Part shown: positions 25,205 through 33,918 of the stretch, piece after piece
Layout of the letters: each line of letters starts with the position of its first letter
Numbering within the stretch: position 1 is the stretch's first letter
Assembly: GCF_000023125.1 (NCBI RefSeq)
Contig: NC_013037.1
Span: forward strand, 2,790,001 to 2,854,000
Source: Dyadobacter fermentans DSM 18053
GTDB taxonomy: Bacteria; Bacteroidota; Bacteroidia; Cytophagales; Spirosomataceae
Length of the DNA stretch: 64,000 bases
Reading direction: 5' to 3'
Notes under the pieces: model-generated
Databases searched by the model: none
Seen by the model: only the letters and a program-made list of their open reading frames with translations
Told to the model about the DNA's origin: nothing
Made by a program: the position numbers and the translations under genes

Positions 25205-28200
25205 TTACTGGAACCCGGATGCCTTCACCACCTTCACACTCTGCCCATCCTGCATCCTGAGCAGGTAAGCGCCGCTGGCATTCAGGTCCAGGCGGAATTT
25301 TTCGGCGGTAATGCTGATCGTTTTCAACACTTTGCCTGAGCCGTCGATCAGCGTGGCCTGGCTGCCTATGTAGCGTGGGCTGACGCGCACCTGTACCGGT
25401 CCGGAGGCGGGATTGGGGTACAGCACCACTTCGTCGGATGGCTGGAAAGTCACGCTCCGCATTCGACTGTATGTGAAGCTCGCGTCGCGGTCGGTGATTT
25501 TGAGCCTGTAAATGTTCTCTCCGCTGCGGGGCGATGAATCTCTGAATGCGTAGGATTGCGTCACCTGGCTGTTGTTCATCGCGGGTACTTTCCCGATGGT
25601 TTCCCAAGCCTTGCCATTGGTGCTGCGCTCAACGGCGAAGAAGTCGCTGTTGATTTCCGAGGTGGTTTTCCAGTTCAGCAATACCGCGTTTCCTTCCTTA
25701 GCGCCCTCGAACGACGCCAGCGTAACGGGCAAGGGATCGCTGGTGCTTTTGGCAAAAAAACCGCTGAAACCCGTTACGTTAAAGCTTACTTCCCAGCGAC
25801 TGAGCGAACTGTTCCAGAATATGTCCGTATCCGCCGGGTCAATGGTGGTGATGGCCCCCGCGTAGGTCTCCGGCAGGCCGGTGGCGTCCGCAGCCCCGTT
25901 GCTGCTTTGCCCGTCACGCTTTTCTATTTTGAGATTGGCTATGCCGGAAGCATCTCCGGGACCGGTGGGCAGGCCGATGGAGTTAATCGCATTAAAATCG
26001 TCAAACTCTTCCTGGGTGAAATAGAGCGTCACCTGCCCTGATCCGTTGGTGGCTGGGGTGATCTCATAGTGGCGCTTCACATACTGTGCCGGCTGGGTGC
26101 TTTCGATCCACAGTTTGGCAGTGGTGCTGCCGCTTGCACCGTCCGTGGTGTTGCTGCTTACCCGGGCGATCACCTCCGGGCACGCGCCGTAGTATACCGT
26201 ACCCTGCTGGGTGGAGACGGACGTTGCCCCATGTGCAGCCAACGCAGCGGCTCCTACCGGCCCCTGGTATTCATAAGCGCCCAGGTCGTAAGTACCCACG
26301 CGCGTGTAGCCGGTGATGTCGGTTGGAGCGGCTGTCGATGCCGGGTCACCTGCATTGACAGCCGGGCTGCATGTGATCAGGTGATAATCGCCTGCCATGG
26401 AAGGTGTCGTGTAAGTTGCACTATTGTCGGGATTTGCGAATACCTCGGAAGCTGTTATATCTGCGCCATCTATTTTCTTGCTGCTGATGTTGCCGTTATC
26501 GGTATTGGTGAGTTCTTCTATAAGGCTAAAAGCGATGACGGGGACAGAATTGGTTACATTGTAAATGCCATTGTAATAAGTGGCGCTGTTCCCCAAAATA
26601 ATGCTGTTGCGGATTTCGGGGCTGCTGCTATCATTATAGATGCCCCCGCCGTAGGCGTAGGCGCTGTTGCCGCTGATGGTTACGTTGGTGAGCACGGGTT
26701 TGGAATTGACAATATTGGATATACCGCCTCCAAAGTTATAGGCACTGTTGCCGCTAATGAGTACATTGGTGAGTACAGGATGACAATTGACTTCGTTATG
26801 CATGCCTCCGCCGAAGCGCATGGGTTGCCCGGCACCGTTCTGGCCGGTGAGGTAGTTTCCTTTAATGACCACGTTGCTGAGCACGGGGCTGCAATTTGTG
26901 GTACCAAATATGCCTCCTCCACGATCTATCGCATTGTTTTCGCTGATCATTACCTGGTTAAGCATCGGGCTGCTGTTCTCATTATATATACCTCCTCCCC
27001 AGTTGGGGCCTGTATTTCTGCTGATGGTCACATTGTTCAGGGTGGGGTTACTACGGAGATTGGCGATTCCACCGCCACGGTCACTGGCTACATTCCCGGT
27101 AATCACTACGTTGGTCAGGACCGAAGTGCTCGCGCCATTGTACATTCCGCCGCCATATGCTTCGGTGCGGTTAGAAGTGATGATAAGGTTGCTTAATGTG
27201 GGTGAAGCATAGCGGTTGGACATGCCGCCGCCCCGATCGAGGTTGGTGTTTCCGATGAGATGGCCACCACGGAGTACAAAACCATCGAGGACGGCCTCGT
27301 CGGTCATGGGATTGGCCTCCGAAAAATGATTGGTAACGATGCGAAAATTGCTAGTTGCGGTGGCGGGGCGAAGCAGTATGCTGCTATCAGCGCCAAAAAC
27401 CCTTTGCGACAGGTACTCCTCCGTACCGGCAAAACTGCCGTAAATCTTCACACTGTCTTTCATACTGATCGTGGCCGTCAGGCTATAAACACCCTTTTTC
27501 ACAAACAGGCTGTCGCCGAAAGCGGCATGGTCGATCGCCGTTTGCAGATCGGTGTAGGCATCGGCCCAGGTGCTGCCGTTGTTGGCGCCGCTGGCTGTGG
27601 CGTCCACAAAGTACTTGTTCCGGTATTCGTAAGCCCCCATATCGATCGCACTTCCTACTACCCGGGGACCTCCCGACAGATCTCTCGCAAGCGCAAAAGT
27701 GTTAAGGCTGCTGTTTCCCTGATTAATGACCGGGGACATGGCCGATGGCCTGAAATCGCTAGCCGCTACACTCACGAATCCCGGCGCGGCGCTGATCACC
27801 GCCGACGCGCTAAAACCGCTGGCGGGATTGTTAACATCGGTGGTTTTGATCAGCGAGTTAGCGGCCGTTCCCGTTGCCGCGCTGCCTGCTACCGTAATGG
27901 CATCGGCAGCACCATCGGTCCACAATATACTGTTGATCAGCCCGGTAATTACATTATCCTGCACTTTCAGCACCGTGCCGTCAGGATTATATAGCGTGGT
28001 GTTGTAAACTTTCAGGTCGGGTATCAATTCGCTTTTTCCGGCTGCATAAATTACCGGCTTATTGCTGGACACGTTGTACAACAAACTATTGGTCACAGCG
28101 ACTTTTGCACCGTTGCGCAAGCCTATTGCCGCACCATCATTGGTGCTGGTGTTATTGCGAAAAGTGCAGGCATCCAGCCGCAGGTAGCCGCGTCCCGTCG

Positions 28201-29095
28201 CCGCCACTCCCCCGCCGATGCCGCCGGCTGGGCCGCCCTGCGAGTCGTTATTTGCGCTTTGACCGACGAATTCGGTATTAGTGACCTTTACATTGTAAAA
28301 CGCATTTGTACCATCGTAACCAATATCTGCCAGGTTAAAAAGCGCCAAACCGCCTCCCTGGTATTCTGCAAGGTTGTTTTCGAAGTGGCAGTCTGCAATC
28401 CGTAACGTATCCGTAGCACCCTGTTTGGCGGCAGCGTCAATGTAAACTGCCCCTGTTTGAAATGCCTGGTTGTTTTTAAAAACGCAGTTGCGGATGGCTG
28501 GCGTACAGCTCACATCTTCGCCCCAGGTGGTGATCATCATGGCGCTGCCGCTGTGGCGCGGGAAGAGGTTGTTCAACACCGAACCGGCATTGGCGTTACC
28601 ATCACTGAATTCGAAGCCATCGATCACCGTCGAATTATCTACCGGACTGAATGGTGCAGTTTGTGTTTCGTCAATGCTGACGACCATGATATGATAACTG
28701 TTATCCTCGCTACTGGCTGCGTCGCCGATATTCCCGCTGAGTATCGTCTTGTTGGCTGCCCAATCCCGCTGGCTGAGCGATGTTTCGTCGCCAGCAAAGC
28801 CGCCGTACAGCTTTAAATTGCTTCTTCTGACACGAAAAAAATCATCGCGGTTGTTGGTGGAAGACGGATAGTAGGTGCCTGCCGCCACCCAAACCTGCTC
28901 GATAGCGGTATTGGTATGGGCCTCCTGAAGTACGGTTGCCAGACTGCCCGCGGCATTGGCCCAGGAACTGCCGTCGCCGGTTCCCATGGCAGAGGGCATC
29001 ACATACACGACCCCGTTAACATCGCCCGAAATCTGTGCAGCAATTGACAGCGGAAAACAAAGTAGAAAGAATAGAAAGCGTAGCTGTTTGTTCAT
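25205..29095 (-). CDS. Large beta-helix surface/secreted protein with type IX secretion signal
   Basis: Cell-surface or released protein of 1296 residues. The ATG at 29095 gives a signal peptide (MNKQLRFLFFLLCFPLSIAA); the frame runs further upstream without a signal. Two related modules begin with a ribbon of the form WVAAGTYYPSSTNNRDDFFR / LYGGFAGDETSLSQRDW and FVKKGVYSLTATISMKDSVK / YGSFAGTEEYLSQRVFG, each followed by parallel beta-helix rungs. The second module carries regular 24-25-residue rungs ending GGGIYN, VLTNVTISGNSA. The C-terminus is a type A sorting domain for type IX secretion (DEVVLYPNPASGPVQVRVSP, ending VKVVKASGFQ). No catalytic residues are recognisable; adhesion, polysaccharide binding or lyase-like activity are all possible. 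The TPR/HTH regulator at 29229 is directly upstream on the same strand. Confidence 0.88.
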   Translation of the reverse strand: MNKQLRFLFFLLCFPLSIAAQISGDVNGVVYVMPSAMGTGDGSSWANAAGSLATVLQEAHTNTAIEQVWVAAGTYYPSSTNNRDDFFRVRRSNLKLYGGFAGDETSLSQRDWAANKTILSGNIGDAASSEDNSYHIMVVSIDETQTAPFSPVDNSTVIDGFEFSDGNANAGSVLNNLFPRHSGSAMMITTWGEDVSCTPAIRNCVFKNNQAFQTGAVYIDAAAKQGATDTLRIADCHFENNLAEYQGGGLALFNLADIGYDGTNAFYNVKVTNTEFVGQSANNDSQGGPAGGIGGGVAATGRGYLRLDACTFRNNTSTNDGAAIGLRNGAKVAVTNSLLYNVSSNKPVIYAAGKSELIPDLKVYNTTLYNPDGTVLKVQDNVITGLINSILWTDGAADAITVAGSAATGTAANSLIKTTDVNNPASGFSASAVISAAPGFVSVAASDFRPSAMSPVINQGNSSLNTFALARDLSGGPRVVGSAIDMGAYEYRNKYFVDATASGANNGSTWADAYTDLQTAIDHAAFGDSLFVKKGVYSLTATISMKDSVKIYGSFAGTEEYLSQRVFGADSSILLRPATATSNFRIVTNHFSEANPMTDEAVLDGFVLRGGHLIGNTNLDRGGGMSNRYASPTLSNLIITSNRTEAYGGGMYNGASTSVLTNVVITGNVASDRGGGIANLRSNPTLNNVTISRNTGPNWGGGIYNENSSPMLNQVMISENNAIDRGGGIFGTTNCSPVLSNVVIKGNYLTGQNGAGQPMRFGGGMHNEVNCHPVLTNVLISGNSAYNFGGGISNIVNSKPVLTNVTISGNSAYAYGGGIYNDSSSPEIRNSIILGNSATYYNGIYNVTNSVPVIAFSLIEELTNTDNGNISSKKIDGADITASEVFANPDNSATYTTPSMAGDYHLITCSPAVNAGDPASTAAPTDITGYTRVGTYDLGAYEYQGPVGAAALAAHGATSVSTQQGTVYYGACPEVIARVSSNTTDGASGSTTAKLWIESTQPAQYVKRHYEITPATNGSGQVTLYFTQEEFDDFNAINSIGLPTGPGDASGIANLKIEKRDGQSSNGAADATGLPETYAGAITTIDPADTDIFWNSSLSRWEVSFNVTGFSGFFAKSTSDPLPVTLASFEGAKEGNAVLLNWKTTSEINSDFFAVERSTNGKAWETIGKVPAMNNSQVTQSYAFRDSSPRSGENIYRLKITDRDASFTYSRMRSVTFQPSDEVVLYPNPASGPVQVRVSPRYIGSQATLIDGSGKVLKTISITAEKFRLDLNASGAYLLRMQDGQSVKVVKASGFQ
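26540..27240 (-). repeat. Tandem beta-helix rung repeats (about 72-75 nt) within the secreted protein
   Basis: Roughly nine imperfect repeats of about 24-25 codons encode rungs of the type GGGIYN-SSPVLTNVTISGNSA. Gly-Gly-Gly turns and Asn-rich positions recur once per rung. Boundaries are approximate. The DNA copies are diverged, so they are protein-level repeats and not a mobile or CRISPR array. Confidence 0.75.
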
Positions 29096-29228
29096 ATGTG
29101 TCGGCATGGACCATTTACATGGATAAGGCATTCCGAGGTCCAAGCCATGAAATTGGGAAGACAAGGCGGCGCTTTCCGCTTTCCGATGCGGACAAAAAGC
29201 GGACAAAGGTTTATCAGCTGATAATCAG

Positions 29229-30983
29229 TTACTTTTCACCCAAGGCTGTGATAAAGCTTTCCAACTTATCCTGTTCGGGAAGATGTAGTACAGCCCGCAG
29301 ACGCCGCTTACCGCGGGCCACGCTGGCTTTGCCGATACCGAGGCTGTTGGCTATTTGATAGTTATCGAGCTTCAAAAAAATAAGGGCCGCCAACCGTTCC
29401 ATAGCCGGGGTGATATTGTCCGAATTTTCTTGGAGTTTAAGGAAGAAATAAGGATAGGCCCTGGAAAATTCCACCCTGAACTTTTCCCATCCCTCGTCGG
29501 TAAACAACGGTTCGTTCAGCAGCTTTTCGATGGACGCCGCCGAAGATGATTGTATGTTTTTTAAATCTATTTGCAGCGATTTAATGAGATTGTTCTTTTC
29601 AATAATGTGATTCGTAAACAGCGCTATTTTTTCACGGGCATCACTTATTTTTAACTCCGCGGCTTCATGCTGTAAGCGGAGCTCGCTCAGGCGGTTGATA
29701 TTTTTTATGCGTTTTCGATTGTAGAGAAGCGCAATGATGATGGCGAGCAACACAACACCCGCGATAAGCACTCTCCTGAAATTCCTTTCCTGCCGAACCG
29801 ACGCTTCCGCCAAAACCAGGGAGTTTTGAAGTTTGTCGAAATCTATCTGTGCTTGAAGCGTTGAAAATTCGCTCTTTTTTAGTTGTTCGCGTTCTACATC
29901 CCGGTATTTGTTTTGCAAGTTGAGACAATAAAAAGCGCTGTCATATTGACGGGTATCCTGGTATATGGTGGTCATCCACTTCAATGCGTTGATCATTTGT
30001 GGATTCAGGTTTTTGATTCTGGATAAATTCCAGGCTTCCTGCGCCGCTGCCAGCGCCGCTCTGCGATTATTCTGCCCGTAATAGAAAGCTGCGTATGCAT
30101 TTTGCGCCATAGCGATATTCAACGTATCGCTACAAGCTATGCTGGTATTCAAATAGTTTTGAAGCAATGGCGATGCTTTTCCGTATTGCTTTTCGTGGAT
30201 ATATGTTTTTGCAATATTCCCCTGGGCAATCCCTTCCCATAGCTTTTTATGCCTCGCGTCCGGCTCGGATTTTATCCGTTCGAGAATTAAATGATAATAT
30301 CTGCGGGCGCTATCGCATTGTTCCAATTGTAAATAACTGCTTCCCAGGAGATCATATTGGAAAATAAAAACCCGCTCGTCGCGATGGAGAGGGTCTTTAT
30401 CCCAATGTGCGAGGAACCGCTTGCCATAGTGAATGGCACGAGTGTAATCTTTTTGGGAATACAAACCCGCACTGATCCCAAAAAAACGATTGTGGGTAAA
30501 AGGGAAATATTTGGTGCCTATTTTTTCCTGGATTTCTACGGCTTTTAAATTGTAAAGCAAATAGGTTTCATCGCCCGGCGGAACATCCGCCCTGATACTG
30601 TACAACTCGGCATTAAGTTGTTCATCGTGTAAGGGATAGGCCAGTTTAATGGCTTTCTCCACTTCCGGGTAATACCTTTCCTGCATGCCGTGTTCCCTGG
30701 CCGCCATTATTTCAAACATCATCAACCGCACCTGAAGTCTGCGATCCGGGTGTTGGTCAATATAATGACGCAGCTTGTTAATATCCCTCCAATACTTTTT
30801 CCGGCTCGCAGGATCTTTTTTCAATCGAAGCGAATCAAAAAAAACCTGCGAAGCATAGCTCTGATCCCTCCCCGATTTCTCCCAGGCTTTTAGATAAGGC
30901 CTAATGGTTTCATCCTGCCCAAAAGAGGCGCGGACAAAAACAATAAGAAAGAAAAAGAGGGGCCATTGTAATTTTATTATCAT
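29229..30983 (-). CDS. TPR-containing transmembrane regulator with C-terminal HTH
   Basis: Predicted one-component regulator of 584 residues: signal/TM start (MIIKLQWPLFFFLIVFVRAS), a long TPR-like helical sensor region (about 40-370, e.g. YLLYNLKAVEIQEKIGTKYF, GISAGLYSQKDYTRAIHYGK), a TM helix near 400-420 (VLIAGVVLLAIIIALLYNRK), then a coiled coil (LRLQHEAAELKISDAREKIA). A C-terminal helix-turn-helix-like part follows (AALIFLKLDNYQIANSLGIG, KASVARGKRRLRAVL). This architecture is common in Bacteroidota; the sensor faces the periplasm and the HTH the cytoplasm. It is immediately upstream of, and codirectional with, the beta-helix protein gene (133 nt to its start), so that gene is the likeliest target. 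The ligand is unknown. Confidence 0.82.
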   Translation of the reverse strand: MIIKLQWPLFFFLIVFVRASFGQDETIRPYLKAWEKSGRDQSYASQVFFDSLRLKKDPASRKKYWRDINKLRHYIDQHPDRRLQVRLMMFEIMAAREHGMQERYYPEVEKAIKLAYPLHDEQLNAELYSIRADVPPGDETYLLYNLKAVEIQEKIGTKYFPFTHNRFFGISAGLYSQKDYTRAIHYGKRFLAHWDKDPLHRDERVFIFQYDLLGSSYLQLEQCDSARRYYHLILERIKSEPDARHKKLWEGIAQGNIAKTYIHEKQYGKASPLLQNYLNTSIACSDTLNIAMAQNAYAAFYYGQNNRRAALAAAQEAWNLSRIKNLNPQMINALKWMTTIYQDTRQYDSAFYCLNLQNKYRDVEREQLKKSEFSTLQAQIDFDKLQNSLVLAEASVRQERNFRRVLIAGVVLLAIIIALLYNRKRIKNINRLSELRLQHEAAELKISDAREKIALFTNHIIEKNNLIKSLQIDLKNIQSSSAASIEKLLNEPLFTDEGWEKFRVEFSRAYPYFFLKLQENSDNITPAMERLAALIFLKLDNYQIANSLGIGKASVARGKRRLRAVLHLPEQDKLESFITALGEK

Positions 30984-31222
30984 CGACTATCATACTAATA
31001 TTCCGTCACAGGCGAAACGAATTCACCCCTTGAAGCGATGACAATATAAAGAAAAGATTGAAAGCCGGATGTTTACAACTTAATGCGCCAGACTAACATT
31101 TAATGATGGATTTCAGACAATTCAACAAAACGCCTGTTCTTGTACAGAACTTTCTGGTGCACCTTCGCATCGGGAGGCAATCAGCCTCGTGTAAACATGA
31201 CATTACTTTTAAGCTGGAAACG

Positions 31223-31624
31223 ATGCAAAAACAAGCTTTTCTTACCCTGTTGTTGATACTTACGTCAGTTATTACATATGCGCAGCAGACTGTTAATCGT
31301 AAAGATTTGCTCTCGGCGGGGGTGGCCAATCAAACGATTGATAATGTCCAGGCGAAAGAAATCACCATGAACCCGGGCCAGCGTGCGCCGCGGCATCATC
31401 ATGCCTGCCCGGTGGTGGGCTATGTCGTAAAGGGCACAATTCTCTACCAGATCGAAGGCGGGCCCGCAAAGACACTCAACGAGGGTGAAGCTTTTTTTGA
31501 GCCTGCCAATAAGGTTATCACCCACTTTGACAATGCATCGGCAGATACGCCAGCCAAATTTGTTGCTTTCTACCTCCGTAATGGGGAGCAGCCGCTGGTA
31601 GAAATATTGCCTGACCCAAAGTGA
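31223..31624 (+). CDS. Secreted small cupin-domain protein
   Basis: Exported single-cupin protein of 133 residues with signal peptide MQKQAFLTLLLILTSVITYA from the ATG at 31223; the longer frame from 31103 is not signal-like and unlikely to be used. Cupin motif 1 is PGQRAPRHHHACPVVGYVVK then G, with the His cluster as metal ligands; motif 2 lies around EAFFEPANKVITHFDNAS. The fold commonly binds a divalent metal. The reaction is unknown; homologues are often annotated only as cupin proteins. The next gene follows after 21 nt on the same strand. Confidence 0.82.
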   Translation: MQKQAFLTLLLILTSVITYAQQTVNRKDLLSAGVANQTIDNVQAKEITMNPGQRAPRHHHACPVVGYVVKGTILYQIEGGPAKTLNEGEAFFEPANKVITHFDNASADTPAKFVAFYLRNGEQPLVEILPDPK

Positions 31625-31645
31625 CCATTCGATCCCGGAATTACA

Positions 31646-32389
31646 ATGATCAACAGCAGCAATTTATTGGCTCTGGCCGTGCAAAACAATGCCGATTGGT
31701 GTAGTGTTGTTTGTGAAAGCCACGGCGCAGCCAGTATTTGGGAGCCGACCGTCTGGCATTGTTCGGGACAGCCTCCGATGTTTTATCCTGACATCATTTC
31801 GCTAAGTCCTGCCTGTGATTTGCAAACGATAGCCGGGAAAATCGAGGATATGGAACGGAATATATCCATCAAAGACGCTTACGACTCGTTAGATCTGCCA
31901 TCTCTCGGTTTTAACCGCTTGTTCAGGGCACATTGGCTGGTGGCCCCACCCGTAACATCCGGGCCACTAGCCTTCCGCTTCGTATCGACCGACGACGAGC
32001 TTTCTCGCTGGCAAAGAGCGTGGAACAACGGCAGCGACCACAATATCTTCCGGACAGGCCTTTTGAAAAATCCCGATGTCCGCTTTGTTGCCATTTACCG
32101 GCAAGGCGAGCTCAGCTCCGGAGCGATTATCAACCGGACCGGGCCTGTCGCCGGAATTACTAATTTTTTCTGCAATGCCCAGGATTTTGGCAGCTCTTAT
32201 CTGACCTGCATCGCTGCTGCGCGCTCAGTTTGGCCTGTTAGCGAGGTTGTAACCTATGAAAGGGAACAAAACCTGGACGACTTCAAGGCCATCGGAATGA
32301 AAGAGCTGGGGGCATTATCGGTGTATCTGAGGCGCATTGCAACAGCCAGAAGACAATCGACAGGGCGAAACATTTGCCCAGCTCGTTGA
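31646..32389 (+). CDS. Hypothetical protein with GNAT-like fold
   Basis: Cytoplasmic protein of 247 residues without a signal or TM segment. The C-terminal half reads like a degenerate acetyltransferase (VRFVAIYRQGELSSGAIINR, GITNFFCNAQDFGSSYLTCI, TYEREQNLDDFKAIGMKELG). The LDDFKAIGMKELG segment in particular is like the GNAT C-terminal motif with a bulge-phenylalanine/Gly-Phe. The acceptor-binding and CoA-binding residues cannot be assigned. It may be co-transcribed with the cupin gene (21-nt gap) and is followed by a real GNAT gene. Confidence 0.65.
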   Translation: MINSSNLLALAVQNNADWCSVVCESHGAASIWEPTVWHCSGQPPMFYPDIISLSPACDLQTIAGKIEDMERNISIKDAYDSLDLPSLGFNRLFRAHWLVAPPVTSGPLAFRFVSTDDELSRWQRAWNNGSDHNIFRTGLLKNPDVRFVAIYRQGELSSGAIINRTGPVAGITNFFCNAQDFGSSYLTCIAAARSVWPVSEVVTYEREQNLDDFKAIGMKELGALSVYLRRIATARRQSTGRNICPAR

Positions 32390-32473
32390 AATGGTTGTGA
32401 ACCGACGGGATTGTACAGTTTGCCATCCCGGCGACTTATATTCGGCTAATTAAATGAAAGTGACTTGCAGCAA

Positions 32474-32911
32474 ATGGCCATCAACATTATACCACTACAA
32501 AAAGACTCCTACCAAGACATCATCCAGGTATGGGAAGCATCTGTCCGTGCGACGCACTCGTTTTTGTCAGAAGCGGATATTCAATTTTATAAACCGCTCA
32601 TTCTGAATCAATATCTGGATCAACTGTCGCTTTTCGGCATTCTCGATCACGCCAACAAACTTGCGGGTTTTATTGGCATCGAGGGGGTTAAAATCCAGAT
32701 GCTTTTTGTGCATCCCGACAATTTTCAGCAAGGGGTCGGTCGGGCACTCTGCATGTATTCGGTGGAAGAACTTGGAATATGCCAGGTGGATGTGAATGAG
32801 GATAATCCGGGAGCATGCCTTTTTTATTCCAAACTTGGCTTTAAAATAGCGGGCAGATCGCCGTTGGACGAAAGCGGCAAACCGTTTCCTATTTTACATC
32901 TTGCAATTTGA
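32474..32911 (+). CDS. GNAT-family N-acetyltransferase (YjaB-like)
   Basis: Small cytoplasmic acetyltransferase of 145 residues. The GNAT motif A is IQMLFVHPDNFQQGVGRALC (acetyl-CoA pyrophosphate loop Q-x-x-G-V-G-R), followed by VDVNEDNPGACLFYSKLGFK, the usual Asn and Tyr-x-x-x-Gly-Phe motif. The start region WEASVRATHSFLSEADIQFY resembles the YjaB/PF13673 branch. The ATG at 32474 is used; a TTG at 32465 is possible. The acceptor substrate is unknown. The DinB gene follows 16 nt downstream. Confidence 0.85.
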   Translation: MAINIIPLQKDSYQDIIQVWEASVRATHSFLSEADIQFYKPLILNQYLDQLSLFGILDHANKLAGFIGIEGVKIQMLFVHPDNFQQGVGRALCMYSVEELGICQVDVNEDNPGACLFYSKLGFKIAGRSPLDESGKPFPILHLAI

Positions 32912-32927
32912 AATTGATAATTTCCTC

Positions 32928-33440
32928 ATGAAGCTAAAAGAAGATCAGACCGGCATACTCCTTTCATTTAACATCTGGGCTAACCGACGGTTGACAGATC
33001 AGATCAAGTCCCTTTCGCAGGAGGAATTCACGCGCGAAACAGGCGGCAGTTTTCCTTCGCTCCGCCTGACGCTCATTCATTTGCTCGAATCTGACTGGCT
33101 CTGGCTCAACCGCTGGCAGGGAAAACCACTGGTTTTACCGCCCGAGAATTGGGATACTCAAACCCCCATATCGATCTCGGAGATCTGGCTGGGGATTCAG
33201 GAGCAAATTGAGGAAACTTTTGAGTCGAAAGCCGAAGGGGCCATGCAACAGGTTATTCATTTTGTCACCAAAGCAGGTGCTGCACTTGAAATGCCGTATT
33301 GGCAAACCGTGAGTCACATGGTGAATCATGCCACATACCACCGCGGCCAAATGGCGAATATGATCCGCATGATGGGTCACAAGCCCGTGGCCACCGATCT
33401 GTTCCTGTTCTATATCGAAGAAAACGGGAGGCCGGAGTAA
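32928..33440 (+). CDS. DinB-family metal-dependent protein
   Basis: Four-helix-bundle DinB/YfiT-like protein of 170 residues. The metal-binding His triad is in LTLIHLLESDWLWLNRWQGK (first His) and MVNHATYHRGQMANMIRMMG (second and third). The ATG at 32928 is chosen; an in-frame TTG at 32901 would overlap the acetyltransferase gene. DinB-like proteins include thiol-S-transferases and many uncharacterised damage-inducible proteins; no specific reaction can be assigned. It is in the same direction as, and close to, the GNAT gene. Confidence 0.87.
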   Translation: MKLKEDQTGILLSFNIWANRRLTDQIKSLSQEEFTRETGGSFPSLRLTLIHLLESDWLWLNRWQGKPLVLPPENWDTQTPISISEIWLGIQEQIEETFESKAEGAMQQVIHFVTKAGAALEMPYWQTVSHMVNHATYHRGQMANMIRMMGHKPVATDLFLFYIEENGRPE

Positions 33441-33465
33441 ATTGATTTTTGGCCGGACGCTTAGA

Positions 33466-33840
33466 TTACCTGCATTTAAAGAACTGCTGCCTGCCAGAAT
33501 TGCCATTTTCCAACGTGAGCGTGCTGTCCGAGAGATCGGTGATTTCGTAGCGGATATCGGGAATGGTTATCAGCCCGTGTGATATACCTACGTAGCGCGC
33601 GTGGAAGGTTTTTCCTGTCACCCGATATTCCCAGGGTTGTCCTTCGGCGGGCCGGCAAGTGTCTGAAGCACTTGTTGCGATGTATAGGTAGGCGGGATCG
33701 AATGTCCAACGTGTTTTGGACGGGCTGGTTGACGACCGCAATTCCCATGTCCCATGCAACTTATTCGCATCAATTGAAACTTCCGATTTGTTGCAGCAAC
33801 AAACCAGCACGGTCAAAAGGAAATATAGTATAGCCTTCAT
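33466..33840 (-). CDS. Small lipocalin-like lipoprotein
   Basis: Lipoprotein of 124 residues. The signal MKAILYFLLTVLVCCCNKSE contains three adjacent Cys; the acylated residue is one of 14-16. The mature part is a single beta-barrel-like domain (LHGTWELRSSTS, RWTFDPAYLYIATSA, WEYRVTGKTFHARYVG, YEITDLSDSTLTLENGN), resembling the lipocalin-like/DUF4488-type domains common in Bacteroidota. Function is unknown. It is convergent with DinB (25-nt gap) and sits 78 nt upstream on the GH106 side with no obvious link to the PUL. Confidence 0.75.
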   Translation of the reverse strand: MKAILYFLLTVLVCCCNKSEVSIDANKLHGTWELRSSTSPSKTRWTFDPAYLYIATSASDTCRPAEGQPWEYRVTGKTFHARYVGISHGLITIPDIRYEITDLSDSTLTLENGNSGRQQFFKCR

Positions 33841-33918
33841 CTTGCCTGAGGTTTTATAGATGAAGATAATATTTTTGATCCAAAGGTTGGATTTAGAATA
33901 TGTAGCAAGTCACCTCAG

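Noticed and set aside
26069..27196. 375-codon plus-strand frame across the beta-helix gene
   Set aside because: Its repetitive appearance simply mirrors the rung repeats of the real gene on the other strand.
26540..27240. Regular 72-75 nt periodicity that could suggest a CRISPR or satellite array
   Set aside because: The repeats are diverged, in frame and encode beta-helix rungs of the type IX-exported protein.
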